A stretch of DNA of 7,373 nucleotides from contig DOHD01000008.1 in the NCBI GenBank assembly GCA_003535455.1, positions 6,486-13,858 of the forward strand, in the 5' to 3' direction. A model generated the notes under the pieces. The model saw nothing but the letters and a program-made list of their open reading frames with translations, searched no databases and was not told where the DNA came from. The DNA is from Acidimicrobium sp. (lineage in GTDB: Bacteria > Actinomycetota > Acidimicrobiia > Acidimicrobiales > Ilumatobacteraceae). Positions 1 to 6,656 of this stretch are shown piece after piece; positions within the stretch are counted from its first letter, which is position 1, and each line of letters begins with the position of its first letter. Made by a program: the position numbers and the translations under genes.

Positions 1-1355
1 GACTCGATGAAACCCGGCTCATTGCTCCATAATTCAGAACCAATCACTTTGACCCGCGGCTCTAGCGTCTCGCGGTCGATACGCACATGTTCGATCGCGC
101 CCGCAGTCGCGCGTTGTCCCGCACTAATTTGTGCGCCCTCGAACGCCGGGCCAGTCGGACTTGACGCAGCAAACTGTTTTTCAGTGTTGCCCAAAACAAT
201 TTCGGCATTCGTGCCAATGTCTACAAGTAGCTGCATTTCTTTCGATCGATGTGGACCTTCGGCCAAAATCGCCGCAGCCGTATCTGCGCCGACGTGTCCG
301 GCGATGCACGGGCCGACGTAGTAACTAGCGTTGGGCAATTTCAAATCGAGTTCGGTCGCCCAACCGCTGACTGACTCGTTTGTTGCCAATACAAACGGCG
401 CCATACCGAGCGGCGTCGGGTCGATGCCGAGCACGATGTGATGCATAATCGGATTACCAACGATCGTGATCTCGAGCACGCGCTCAAGTTCAACGTCGGC
501 TTGACTCACGAGCCCACCAATCATCTCGTTCAGCGCCGCGCGAATCGCAGTTGTCAACTCGACATCGCCACCAGGATTCATCATCACATAAGAAACTCGA
601 CTCATTAAGTCTTCACCAAATCGAATTTGCGGATTCATTAATCCATAGCTGCCGACAATCTCGCCGCTCTTCAACTCGCACAAGTGACCAGCGACTGTTG
701 TCGAGCCAACATCGACGGCAATGCCATACGCAGCATCTACATATCCGGGCCAAGCCGCCACTATTTGATCGCCGTCTTGCGTGTGGCGTACAGCAACAGT
801 TACTTCACCTTCTGCTTTTGCCATCGCCGAATGCAAACTACTCAGTGCGCGTCGCGCAACGCTTGGCGCGGTGCGCTTGTGCTGCGTCGCAACCGCTTCG
901 GCCAACGCGTCTGCAGCACTCACTGAGTCGCCTAGTTGCGCCTCAGGAATCATCAAATAAAACAAACTAAAACTTGGGTCAACAGTTATCGGCTCTAGAT
1001 CTAAATCTTTGCGCACGATTTGTTTGTGCACCTGACTAATCGCGGGCACGTCGATCACTACATCGCCACAAATTCGCGCCGCACAACCCAAACGATTGCC
1101 GGGCACAAGTGCCCGCTTTGCGCGATAATTTGTTTCGGTTTCTGCTGGCCCCGATAGCGATTCTGGCGTGGCGGTGATTCCCCACTTGGCAAAAACACCA
1201 ACAGATGGGGTTATCTGACAACGGCCACAAATTCCGCGACCACCACAAACCGAATCAATATCGGCACCCAATTGTCGGGCCGCTTCGAGCACGGTGATGC
1301 CGTCTTGCACAACGCCGTCAAGCCCCGACGGGGTGAAGACGACGCGTCGATCCAT
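1..1355 (-). CDS. RACo-like ASKHA / 2Fe-2S reductive activator of corrinoid protein (partial, C-terminus off the window)
   Basis: This is probably the ATP-dependent activator that reduces inactive Co(II) corrinoid back to Co(I) on the methyl-carrying corrinoid protein. 451 residues are visible. An N-terminal ferredoxin domain has C37, C43, C46 and C91, the C-x5-C-x2-C...C pattern of a 2Fe-2S plant-type cluster. A linker and middle domain follow (about 105-205). A DUF4445 ASKHA region then begins at about 210 with phosphate motif DVGSTT (215-220), NPQIRFGEDLMSR (241-253), VGNPIMHH (299-306), DIGTNAE (379-385) and TGPAFEGA (401-408). The layout matches RACo rather than RamA, whose iron-sulfur clusters are C-terminal. 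The family is usually above 600 residues, so roughly the last 150-200 are missing. ATG 1355 is the only usable start: an in-frame stop lies seven codons upstream. It begins 8 bp after the MeTr stop, without a strong Shine-Dalgarno, which suggests coupling. Confidence 0.88.
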   Translation of the reverse strand, partial: MDRRVVFTPSGLDGVVQDGITVLEAARQLGADIDSVCGGRGICGRCQITPSVGVFAKWGITATPESLSGPAETETNYRAKRALVPGNRLGCAARICGDVVIDVPAISQVHKQIVRKDLDLEPITVDPSFSLFYLMIPEAQLGDSVSAADALAEAVATQHKRTAPSVARRALSSLHSAMAKAEGEVTVAVRHTQDGDQIVAAWPGYVDAAYGIAVDVGSTTVAGHLCELKSGEIVGSYGLMNPQIRFGEDLMSRVSYVMMNPGGDVELTTAIRAALNEMIGGLVSQADVELERVLEITIVGNPIMHHIVLGIDPTPLGMAPFVLATNESVSGWATELDLKLPNASYYVGPCIAGHVGADTAAAILAEGPHRSKEMQLLVDIGTNAEIVLGNTEKQFAASSPTGPAFEGAQISAGQRATAGAIEHVRIDRETLEPRVKVIGSELWSNEPGFIE

Positions 1356-1363
1356 ATTGCGAC

Positions 1364-2266
1364 TTATTCGGTTCTACGGCGACCGCGACTATTTCGCGCG
1401 GTTCGCTCGGCATTGACTTCATTCGGGTCGCGGTTCGCACGAATCCATGCCGAACAGTTTTCGTCATTGCCAACCAGAACATCGGCGGCCATCACGAGAG
1501 TCTTAACTTCTTCATGCAACGGGTTCATGATCGCCGAGGTCATACCAGCGCCAATCGCCATCGCCAAAAAAGTACCTGTGATGTTGTTTCGCGACGGAAT
1601 ACCAAAACTCACATTCGAGGCACCACAGGTGGTGTTGACTTTGAGTTCTTCGCGCAGGCGCCGAATGATTTTGAATGCAGTGCGGCCTGCATCGCCCATC
1701 GCACCAATCGGCATCACAAGCGGATCAACCACGACGTCGCTTGCCGGAATTCCGTGGTCTGCTGCGCGGTTCACGATCTTTTTGGCGACAGCAAAACGCT
1801 CATCTGGGTCCATGCTGATGCCGGTTTCGTCGTTGGAGATCGCGACAACGGCAGCACCGTATTTGGCAACCAAAGGCAAAACTCTTTCGAGATTCGCGTC
1901 TTCGCCTGTTACAGAGTTGACCAACGGCTTGCCTTGATACACAGAAAGCCCGGCTTCAAGCGCTTCAATAATCGAAGAGTCGATCGACAGCGGCACATCG
2001 GTGATCGATTGCACAAGTTTGATCGCGCGCGCCAGCAACGCAGGTTCATCAGCCAACGGAATACCGGCGTTGACATCGAGCATGTGCGCACCGGCTGCGA
2101 CTTGTGCCAGCGCATCGGCTTCTACACGACTGAAGTTGCCTTCTTTCATTTCGGCCGCCAACAATTTGCGACCGGTCGGGTTGATTCGCTCGCCAATCAT
2201 CACGAACGGACGACCGAAACCGATGACCACTTCTTTTGTTGCTGATGAAATAATTGTGTCGGTCAT
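1364..2266 (-). CDS. Methyltetrahydrofolate:corrinoid methyltransferase (pterin-binding domain, AcsE/MtvA-like)
   Basis: This cytosolic TIM-barrel enzyme (300 aa) should move a methyl group between the corrinoid protein and tetrahydrofolate. Pterin-binding (DHPS-like) motifs are in order: MIGERINPTG (23-32), DVNAG (64-68), SIDSS (94-98), VNSVTGE (116-122), DPL (181-183) and CGASNVSFGIP (214-224). N218 sits where MeTr enzymes place the Asn that contacts the pterin. The enzyme has no B12 domain of its own, so it needs a separate carrier, which is encoded three genes upstream at 3333-4058. The last dozen residues are arginine-rich (R288, R291, R294, R296-R298). In a catabolic locus the direction is probably methyl-corrinoid to methyl-THF, which is inference. 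The ATG is preceded by a good Shine-Dalgarno. The product could also serve a methionine synthase-like or acetogenic route, but no CO dehydrogenase genes are seen. Confidence 0.9.
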   Translation of the reverse strand: MTDTIISSATKEVVIGFGRPFVMIGERINPTGRKLLAAEMKEGNFSRVEADALAQVAAGAHMLDVNAGIPLADEPALLARAIKLVQSITDVPLSIDSSIIEALEAGLSVYQGKPLVNSVTGEDANLERVLPLVAKYGAAVVAISNDETGISMDPDERFAVAKKIVNRAADHGIPASDVVVDPLVMPIGAMGDAGRTAFKIIRRLREELKVNTTCGASNVSFGIPSRNNITGTFLAMAIGAGMTSAIMNPLHEEVKTLVMAADVLVGNDENCSAWIRANRDPNEVNAERTARNSRGRRRTE

Positions 2267-2274
2267 GTCTCTCG

Positions 2275-2282
2275 TTCCTTTT
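2275..2282 (-). promoter_or_regulatory. Ribosome binding site of the MeTr gene
   Basis: Reading the minus strand, AAAAGGAA lies in the 33-bp gap, with its AGGA core 9 bases before the ATG at 2266. It fixes the start of the methyltransferase. Confidence 0.7.
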
Positions 2283-2299
2283 CGATACTTAAATTCTGG

Positions 2300-2674
2300 C
2301 TATTCGTTTTCTTCTAACTCTTCTAGATCTAACAACTGCTGGTTAGTGAACTCATCGTCTTTTACGTCGGCTTCAAAACCGCCGGCAAAGGCAAGCTTGC
2401 CAAGGCGCTCTCGAGAATACTCGTTATCAAGGCGATCAGCTTCTCGCTGAGCCGCCTCGGTCATATCACCAACGAGCGGCAAACTCACGCGACGCCACTG
2501 TGCGATATCTTCTTCGGCGGTGTAGATATGCGCCTTGCGTTTTGCGCGATCGATCGCCCGCTGAAACTTTTCGGCAAGTTGCACCTGCTTTCGCTCGCGT
2601 CCCATCTGCGCGTTAACTTGCGCGGGGATATCACGCCACATAATCACGATCACTTCATTGCTTCCGCGTGGCAC
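2300..2674 (-). CDS. 'Virulence_fact' family small protein of unknown function, associated with methyl-transfer genes
   Basis: This 124-aa protein resembles the Pfam Virulence_fact family: EVIVIMWRDIPAQV (7-20), an R/K-rich helix with EKFQRAIDRA (35-44), and AQWRR (58-62). The name is historical and says nothing about pathogenicity here. It has no signal peptide or membrane segment, so it is probably cytosolic. The predicted fold is a short strand followed by helices. The C-terminal third is strongly acidic and ends in DLEELEENE (116-124). Translation starts at GTG 2674, supported by a GAGGGAG Shine-Dalgarno. The gene lies 33 bp after DUF1638 and 33 bp before MeTr. From memory, the family often accompanies corrinoid and MeTr genes; that, plus this position, suggests an accessory role in methyl transfer. 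No biochemical function is known to me. Family assignment is fairly sure; the role is not. Confidence 0.8.
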   Translation of the reverse strand: MPRGSNEVIVIMWRDIPAQVNAQMGRERKQVQLAEKFQRAIDRAKRKAHIYTAEEDIAQWRRVSLPLVGDMTEAAQREADRLDNEYSRERLGKLAFAGGFEADVKDDEFTNQQLLDLEELEENE

Positions 2675-2682
2675 CTAAAACT

Positions 2683-2689
2683 CTCCCTC
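2683..2689 (-). promoter_or_regulatory. Ribosome binding site supporting the GTG start at 2674
   Basis: GAGGGAG on the minus strand lies 8 bases before GTG 2674. It favours this start over the in-frame GTGs and ATG 8 to 12 codons further in, which would remove part of the conserved WRDIPAQ region or its leading strand. Confidence 0.7.
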
Positions 2690-2707
2690 AACTTTTATTA
2701 TCGACTT

Positions 2708-3319
2708 TTACTTGTCGGTCGGTCTCAAAAACGCGACCGGCACCGAATTAGTGAAGTTCTCAAGACCGACATGTCGGTGCTCAAATTCTAAACCCAGCTT
2801 TTGCGCGGCGAGCCGACCTGCGGAAACAATTTCAACATTGTTCGTTTGTGAGAGAAGCAGAACCCGCCGATAATTGCCAAAATACGTTTCACGAAGCTCG
2901 GGATGCTCATCAAGACCCAAACCTTGCCAAACCAAAGCATCAAAGTGCTTTGCCAAAAAATCTGTCAAATAAAACGTGCCGGGCTCTTCATCGTGGGCAG
3001 ACATGAATTCATTGGTCCCAGCGAAAAATTCATAGCAATGGGCACCTGGCAACCGCTCAACTTTTGGATACTTGGCCAGCACCAGATCTAGATGACCGCC
3101 GGTGCCGCAATCGGCATAAGCCACGAATACTCGCCGCCTTGAAGAACTCGCAAGAATCTCTTCGACTTGAGGCGCAATATTTTCTGGTCGATTGTGCAGG
3201 TTTGCCGGCAGATATTTGACCTCCACCGAATCTTCAATGCCCGTCGCAACAAGCACCGACCGCAACTCGCTGACTAGTGCCCCGCAAGCAATTATCAATG
3301 GTCGCGAGTCAGATGACAT
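2708..3319 (-). CDS. DUF1638 domain protein, probable corrinoid/methyl-transfer accessory factor
   Basis: The 203-aa protein is almost entirely one DUF1638 domain. Recognisable blocks are IIACGALVSEL (9-19), LPANLHNRPENI (37-48), YADCGTGGHLD (68-78), HCYEFFAG (94-101) and GTFYLTDFLAKHF (114-126). There are only three cysteines, C12, C71 and C95. Each sits in a conserved-looking block near a glycine or histidine (H94), and H42 lies in another block. That layout would suit metal or cofactor binding, which is inference. No signal peptide or membrane helix is seen. The ATG lies 13 bp after the corrinoid protein stop and has only a weak Shine-Dalgarno, suggesting coupling to that gene. I know of no experimentally assigned function; genomic association points to one-carbon metabolism in bacteria and methanogens. 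A stoichiometric partner or maturation factor of the corrinoid protein is possible. Confidence 0.85.
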   Translation of the reverse strand: MSSDSRPLIIACGALVSELRSVLVATGIEDSVEVKYLPANLHNRPENIAPQVEEILASSSRRRVFVAYADCGTGGHLDLVLAKYPKVERLPGAHCYEFFAGTNEFMSAHDEEPGTFYLTDFLAKHFDALVWQGLGLDEHPELRETYFGNYRRVLLLSQTNNVEIVSAGRLAAQKLGLEFEHRHVGLENFTNSVPVAFLRPTDK

Positions 3320-3332
3320 CGCTATCTAAATC

Positions 3333-4058
3333 TCAGGCGACAGATGGGCCTGGTGGCTCGGCATTACGCAAACGACGCGCACCAACGAGTTGTTTGGCTG
3401 TTTCTGACGCCACAGCAGCATCTCGACAATACGCATCTGCGCCAACAGCGACGCTGAATTCTTCGTTGAGCGGTGCACCGCCGACCAAAATTATGTATTT
3501 GTCACGAATTCCTTTTTCTTTCATCGTGTCAATAACGACTTTCATATATGGCATCGTCGTCGTCAACAGCGCCGACATACCGAGAATGTCTGGCTTGTGC
3601 TCTTCAAGTGCCGCAATGTATTTGTTTGCATCGGTGTTGATGCCAAGGTCGATTACCTCGAAGCCCGCGCCCTCCATCATCATCGCGACAAGGTTTTTGC
3701 CGATGTCGTGAATGTCGCCTTTGACGGTGCCAATCACAACTTTGCCAACCGACTCTGCACCGGTCTCTGCAAGAAGCGGACGCAAAATCGCCATGCCGCC
3801 CTTCATCGCGTTCGCCGAGAGCAAAACTTCTGGAACGAACAAAATGCCGTCCCGAAAATCAATACCAACGATGCGCATACCCTCGACAAGCGCAGTCTCT
3901 AGAACTTTGGTTGCTGACCATCCGCGGTCAAGCAAAATCGTCGTGCCCTCAATAATTTCTGGACCGAGCCCGTCGTAAAGATCATCATGCATTTGGGCGA
4001 CGAGATCATCATCCGACAATTGGGCGAGATCGATGTCTTGAAATTCTTCGTTGCTCAC
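3333..4058 (-). CDS. Corrinoid (B12-binding) methyl-carrier protein, MttC/MtbC/MtgC type
   Basis: This 241-aa cytosolic carrier shuttles a methyl group on cobalt between a substrate methyltransferase and the MeTr. Residues about 15-95 form the four-helix cap domain (B12-binding_2), including FVPEVLLSANAMKGGM (74-89). The Rossmann-like B12-binding domain follows from about 105 with GDIHDIGKN (114-122), in which H117 of DxHxxG is the expected lower cobalt ligand. SALLTTTM (162-169) and GGAP (193-196) complete the nucleotide-tail pocket. Length is slightly above the usual 210-220 because of an N-terminal acidic extension and a short C-terminal tail. The start is GTG 4058, with GGAG 5 bases upstream. 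The gene is 64 bp beyond the oxidoreductase stop and 13 bp before DUF1638. The substrate cannot be read from this protein; trimethylamine, glycine betaine or another methylated compound is possible. Confidence 0.92.
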   Translation of the reverse strand: MSNEEFQDIDLAQLSDDDLVAQMHDDLYDGLGPEIIEGTTILLDRGWSATKVLETALVEGMRIVGIDFRDGILFVPEVLLSANAMKGGMAILRPLLAETGAESVGKVVIGTVKGDIHDIGKNLVAMMMEGAGFEVIDLGINTDANKYIAALEEHKPDILGMSALLTTTMPYMKVVIDTMKEKGIRDKYIILVGGAPLNEEFSVAVGADAYCRDAAVASETAKQLVGARRLRNAEPPGPSVA

Positions 4059-4122
4059 ATTTTCTCCATTACAAATAGAAATGTCCGTCTACTGGGTCTC
4101 CAGCACAACGAATGAAACGCTA
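4059..4122 (-). other. Longest intergenic gap (64 bp) ahead of the corrinoid gene
   Basis: This is the only junction above 33 bp. It holds the GGAG Shine-Dalgarno (4064-4067) for GTG 4058 and a small perfect hairpin, CTGG-AGAC-CCAG (4092-4103). That stem is too short, and has no U-run, to call a terminator. A TTGTGC (-35-like) is present but no good -10 follows at 17 bp. A weak internal promoter or mRNA processing site cannot be excluded. Confidence 0.5.
4064..4067 (-). promoter_or_regulatory. Ribosome binding site supporting the GTG start of the corrinoid gene
   Basis: GGAG on the minus strand, within ATGGAGAAAAT, sits 5 bases before GTG 4058. The nearby ATG triplets are out of frame; the one overlapping the GTG (ATGTGA) is closed at once by TGA. 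So the GTG is the real start. Confidence 0.65.
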
Positions 4123-5781
4123 TCAGTTTGCGTGGCTGAAGTATCGAACATACTCTGGCGGCAACGGGTTGACCCCGAGAATAATGTCGGCTGCCTTCTC
4201 GGCGATCATCATCGTCGGTGCATAAATGTTGCCGTTGGTCACATAAGGCATCACCGATGCGTCGGCCACGCGTAGACCTTCTAAACCGTGTACACGCATG
4301 GTCATCGGGTCGACTACGGCCATTTCGTCAACTCCCATTTTGCAGGTGCACGACGGGTGATACGCAGTCTCACCATCACGACGAACCCATTCGAGAACTT
4401 GTGAATCAGTTTGGCATTCAGGGCCGGGCGAAATTTCACCGCCGTCAAATTCTTTGAACGCCGGTTGCGACAAAATCTTTCGAGCAGCGGCGATTGCCTC
4501 GACCCATTCTTGACGGTCTTCAGGGGTTGACAAATAATTAAGTCGCAATTCAGGTTTGACTCGCACGTCGGGCGACTTAATTTTTACGCTGCCTCTCGAA
4601 TTCGAATACATCGGACCAATATGCACCTGATAGCCATGACCACCCGCAGGTGCCGTGCCGTCGTAGCGAACCGCGATCGGCAAAAAGTGAAACATCAAAT
4701 TTGGATACTTGAAAGACTCGTTGCCACGAATGAACCCACCGCCTTCGAAATGATTCGAAGAACCGGCCCCACGACGAAACAGCCACTGCAAACCAATGAA
4801 CGGCCGATAGTGCATTTTCAGCTTCGGGTTAAGCGACACAGGTTTGGTGCATGAATGCTGAACATACACCTCGAGGTGATCTTGCAAATTAGCGCCGACG
4901 CCTGGCAAATGGTGCACCGGCTCAACACCAACGCTTTTCAGATGATCGGTGTCGCCAACCCCCGAAACTTGCAATAATTGAGGCGAGTTAAACGCGCCGC
5001 CACAAAGCACAACTTCTTTTGCCATCACCGTTCGCTTGCGACCAAACGGCAAATCAAAATTTACGCCGACTACTTTTTTGTTCTCGATAATCAACTTCGT
5101 GACTAGTGCACGACATTGCACTGTCAGATTTTTTCGATGCATAACCGGGTGCAAATATGCACGTGCCGCACTCAGCCTTCGCCCGCGACGCAGGTTGCGA
5201 TCAAATGCGGCAAAGCCCTCTTGCTTGTAGCCGTTCACATCGGTGGTCAACTCGTGACCTGCCTGTTGCACGGCTTTGAAGAACGCACCGAACAGCGGGT
5301 TCTTGATTGGTCCACGTTCTTGCACGAGCGGGCCAGAGTGTCCGCGAAATTGATCGTCAATCGGTGCCGCCAGACAATTTTCAAGTCGCTTGAAATACGG
5401 CAAGCAGTGCGCATAGTCCCAGGTCGACATACCCTCATCGTTCGCCCAACGTTGGTAGTCGAGAGGATTGCCGCGCTGAAAGATCATGCCGTTGATACTC
5501 GATGACCCGCCCAAAACTTTGCCTCGACCTTGGGTAATGCGACGGTTGTTCATATGCGGCTCAGGCTCAGAAACATAAAGCCAGTCATAAAATCGACTAC
5601 CAATCGGAAACGTCAATGCGGCCGGCATGTGGATGAACACATCCCACCAATAATCTGGTCGCCCTGCCTCGAGCACGAGAACTTTATTTTTTGAATCTGC
5701 GCTCAGCCTATTTGCAAGTGCAGAACCAGCCGAACCTCCACCAACAATTACAAAATCATAAACTGTTGCGAGTTTTTTCAA
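4123..5781 (-). CDS. betA: GMC-family FAD oxidoreductase, choline dehydrogenase type
   Basis: This enzyme probably oxidises choline to betaine aldehyde, and possibly on to glycine betaine, passing electrons to the respiratory chain. It is 552 aa from the preferred TTG start, within the usual BetA length of about 550-560. The FAD motif is VGGGSAG (13-19), followed by an E at the end of strand 2 (VLEAG, 36-40). GMC signatures are [13 protein letters not shown] (87-99) and [16 protein letters not shown] (261-276). The C-terminal BetA block has [11 protein letters not shown] (473-483) with catalytic H475, and [10 protein letters not shown] (513-522) with N518. The residue aligned with the His that binds FAD covalently in choline oxidase appears not to be His, so FAD is likely non-covalent. 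TTG 5781 overlaps the folD stop as TTGA and gives a BetA-like N-terminus; ATG 5829 would add 16 residues inside folD. Another alcohol substrate is possible. Confidence 0.87.
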   Translation of the reverse strand: MKKLATVYDFVIVGGGSAGSALANRLSADSKNKVLVLEAGRPDYWWDVFIHMPAALTFPIGSRFYDWLYVSEPEPHMNNRRITQGRGKVLGGSSSINGMIFQRGNPLDYQRWANDEGMSTWDYAHCLPYFKRLENCLAAPIDDQFRGHSGPLVQERGPIKNPLFGAFFKAVQQAGHELTTDVNGYKQEGFAAFDRNLRRGRRLSAARAYLHPVMHRKNLTVQCRALVTKLIIENKKVVGVNFDLPFGRKRTVMAKEVVLCGGAFNSPQLLQVSGVGDTDHLKSVGVEPVHHLPGVGANLQDHLEVYVQHSCTKPVSLNPKLKMHYRPFIGLQWLFRRGAGSSNHFEGGGFIRGNESFKYPNLMFHFLPIAVRYDGTAPAGGHGYQVHIGPMYSNSRGSVKIKSPDVRVKPELRLNYLSTPEDRQEWVEAIAAARKILSQPAFKEFDGGEISPGPECQTDSQVLEWVRRDGETAYHPSCTCKMGVDEMAVVDPMTMRVHGLEGLRVADASVMPYVTNGNIYAPTMMIAEKAADIILGVNPLPPEYVRYFSHAN

Positions 5782-6656
5782 ATCGCACCAAGCATTCGCG
5801 CGGCCTCGAGTGTGTTCTCGAGCAAACATGCAATCGTCATCGGTCCTGTGCCGCCAGGCATCGGTGTTATCGCGCCAGCGATCGACTGAACGGCGTCAAA
5901 ATCAACATCGCCGACGATCTTGTTGTCAATTCGTGTCACACCAACATCGATCACTGTGGCGCCTGGTTTGACATGGGCAGCGGTGACCATGCGTGCGGCG
6001 CCTGCAGCAGCAATGATTATGTCCGACTCGCGACAAACTTCGATCATGTCGCTGGTCGACTTATGGGCAACCGTCACGGTTGCATCGGCTGCACGCCCGA
6101 CCAACAACAACATCTGAGGCAAGCCGACCAACGCCGATCGACCAATTACAACTGCGCGCTTGCCTTTGGTTTCGATTTTGTAACTTTGCAACAAGCGCAT
6201 AACTCCGAGCGGGGTGCACGGCACATGTCCCTTTACACCGCGCACCAAACGTCCGAGCGATCGCTCGGTCAAGCCATCGACATCTTTTTCGGCTGGCAAC
6301 AAACCAAGCACCGCTTCTGTGTCGAGGTGCTTCGGCAACGGCAATTGCACCAAAATACCGTGCACCTCTTTGTCTGCCACCAATTCTGCGACCGCTTGCT
6401 CAACTTGAGCCTGGGTGGCGGTTGCCGGCAAATTAACCCCTCGTGAAACCATGCCCGCTTCCTGGGCCTTTTTATGTTTGTTTGCTACATATATATGACT
6501 CGGTGCATCGTCGCCGACCAAAACGGTCGCCAAACAAATTTTCGGATTACCAGCCGCAACTATCGTCTCTTTGATTTTGGCTACGGTTTCGTCGCGCAAC
6601 GCTATGCCGTCAAGCAGAATCGCCCCGCCTGGCGTGCGTTTAACCTCGGCGATCAT
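5778..6656 (-). CDS. folD: Bifunctional methylenetetrahydrofolate dehydrogenase / methenyltetrahydrofolate cyclohydrolase FolD
   Basis: FolD interconverts 5,10-methylene-THF, methenyl-THF and 10-formyl-THF in the cytosol, normally with NADP. The 292-aa length is normal. The N-terminal catalytic domain shows [14 protein letters not shown] (47-60), with catalytic Y56 and K60, ILVQLPLP (101-108) with Q104, and KDVDGLT (124-130). [11 protein letters not shown] (146-156) leads into the Rossmann domain with [12 protein letters not shown] (169-180), DIIIAAAG (212-219) and DVGVT (237-241). The C-terminal signature is [10 protein letters not shown] (265-274); a Thr replaces the usual Val, which looks conservative. 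Its ATG overlaps the ligase stop as ATGA, so it is translationally coupled to fhs. The two enzymes catalyse consecutive steps, and in this setting may oxidise methyl groups released by the corrinoid genes downstream. Confidence 0.97.
   Translation of the reverse strand: MIAEVKRTPGGAILLDGIALRDETVAKIKETIVAAGNPKICLATVLVGDDAPSHIYVANKHKKAQEAGMVSRGVNLPATATQAQVEQAVAELVADKEVHGILVQLPLPKHLDTEAVLGLLPAEKDVDGLTERSLGRLVRGVKGHVPCTPLGVMRLLQSYKIETKGKRAVVIGRSALVGLPQMLLLVGRAADATVTVAHKSTSDMIEVCRESDIIIAAAGAARMVTAAHVKPGATVIDVGVTRIDNKIVGDVDFDAVQSIAGAITPMPGGTGPMTIACLLENTLEAARMLGAI

Noticed and set aside
1272..2450. Long plus-strand open frames opposite the MeTr and Virulence_fact genes (1272-1937, 1514-2245, 2001-2450)
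   Set aside because: They are antisense to well-conserved genes, are rich in Arg/Ser/His low-complexity sequence, show no recognisable motif, and reflect codon bias of the real genes.
2300..2674. A genuine virulence determinant
   Set aside because: Only the family's historical name suggests it; the neighbours are all one-carbon and corrinoid genes and there is no secretion signal.
993..3094. Recurrent AGATCTAGAT-like palindromic sequence near 996, 2325 and 3085
   Set aside because: Each copy is inside a coding region and encodes Leu-Asp-Leu type residues in different proteins; spacing is irregular, so chance and shared codons explain it better than a regulatory site.
4092..4103. CTGG-AGAC-CCAG hairpin as a terminator after the choline dehydrogenase gene
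   Set aside because: The stem is only 4 bp with no following U-tract, so it is too weak to support a terminator call.
4075..4110. TTGTGC as -35 box of an internal promoter before the corrinoid gene
   Set aside because: At 17-bp spacing the -10 candidate matches the consensus at only about half of its positions; insufficient to annotate.
5691..6446. Plus-strand 251-codon open frame opposite folD
   Set aside because: It lies over a canonical FolD with all catalytic motifs; the translated product has no family features.
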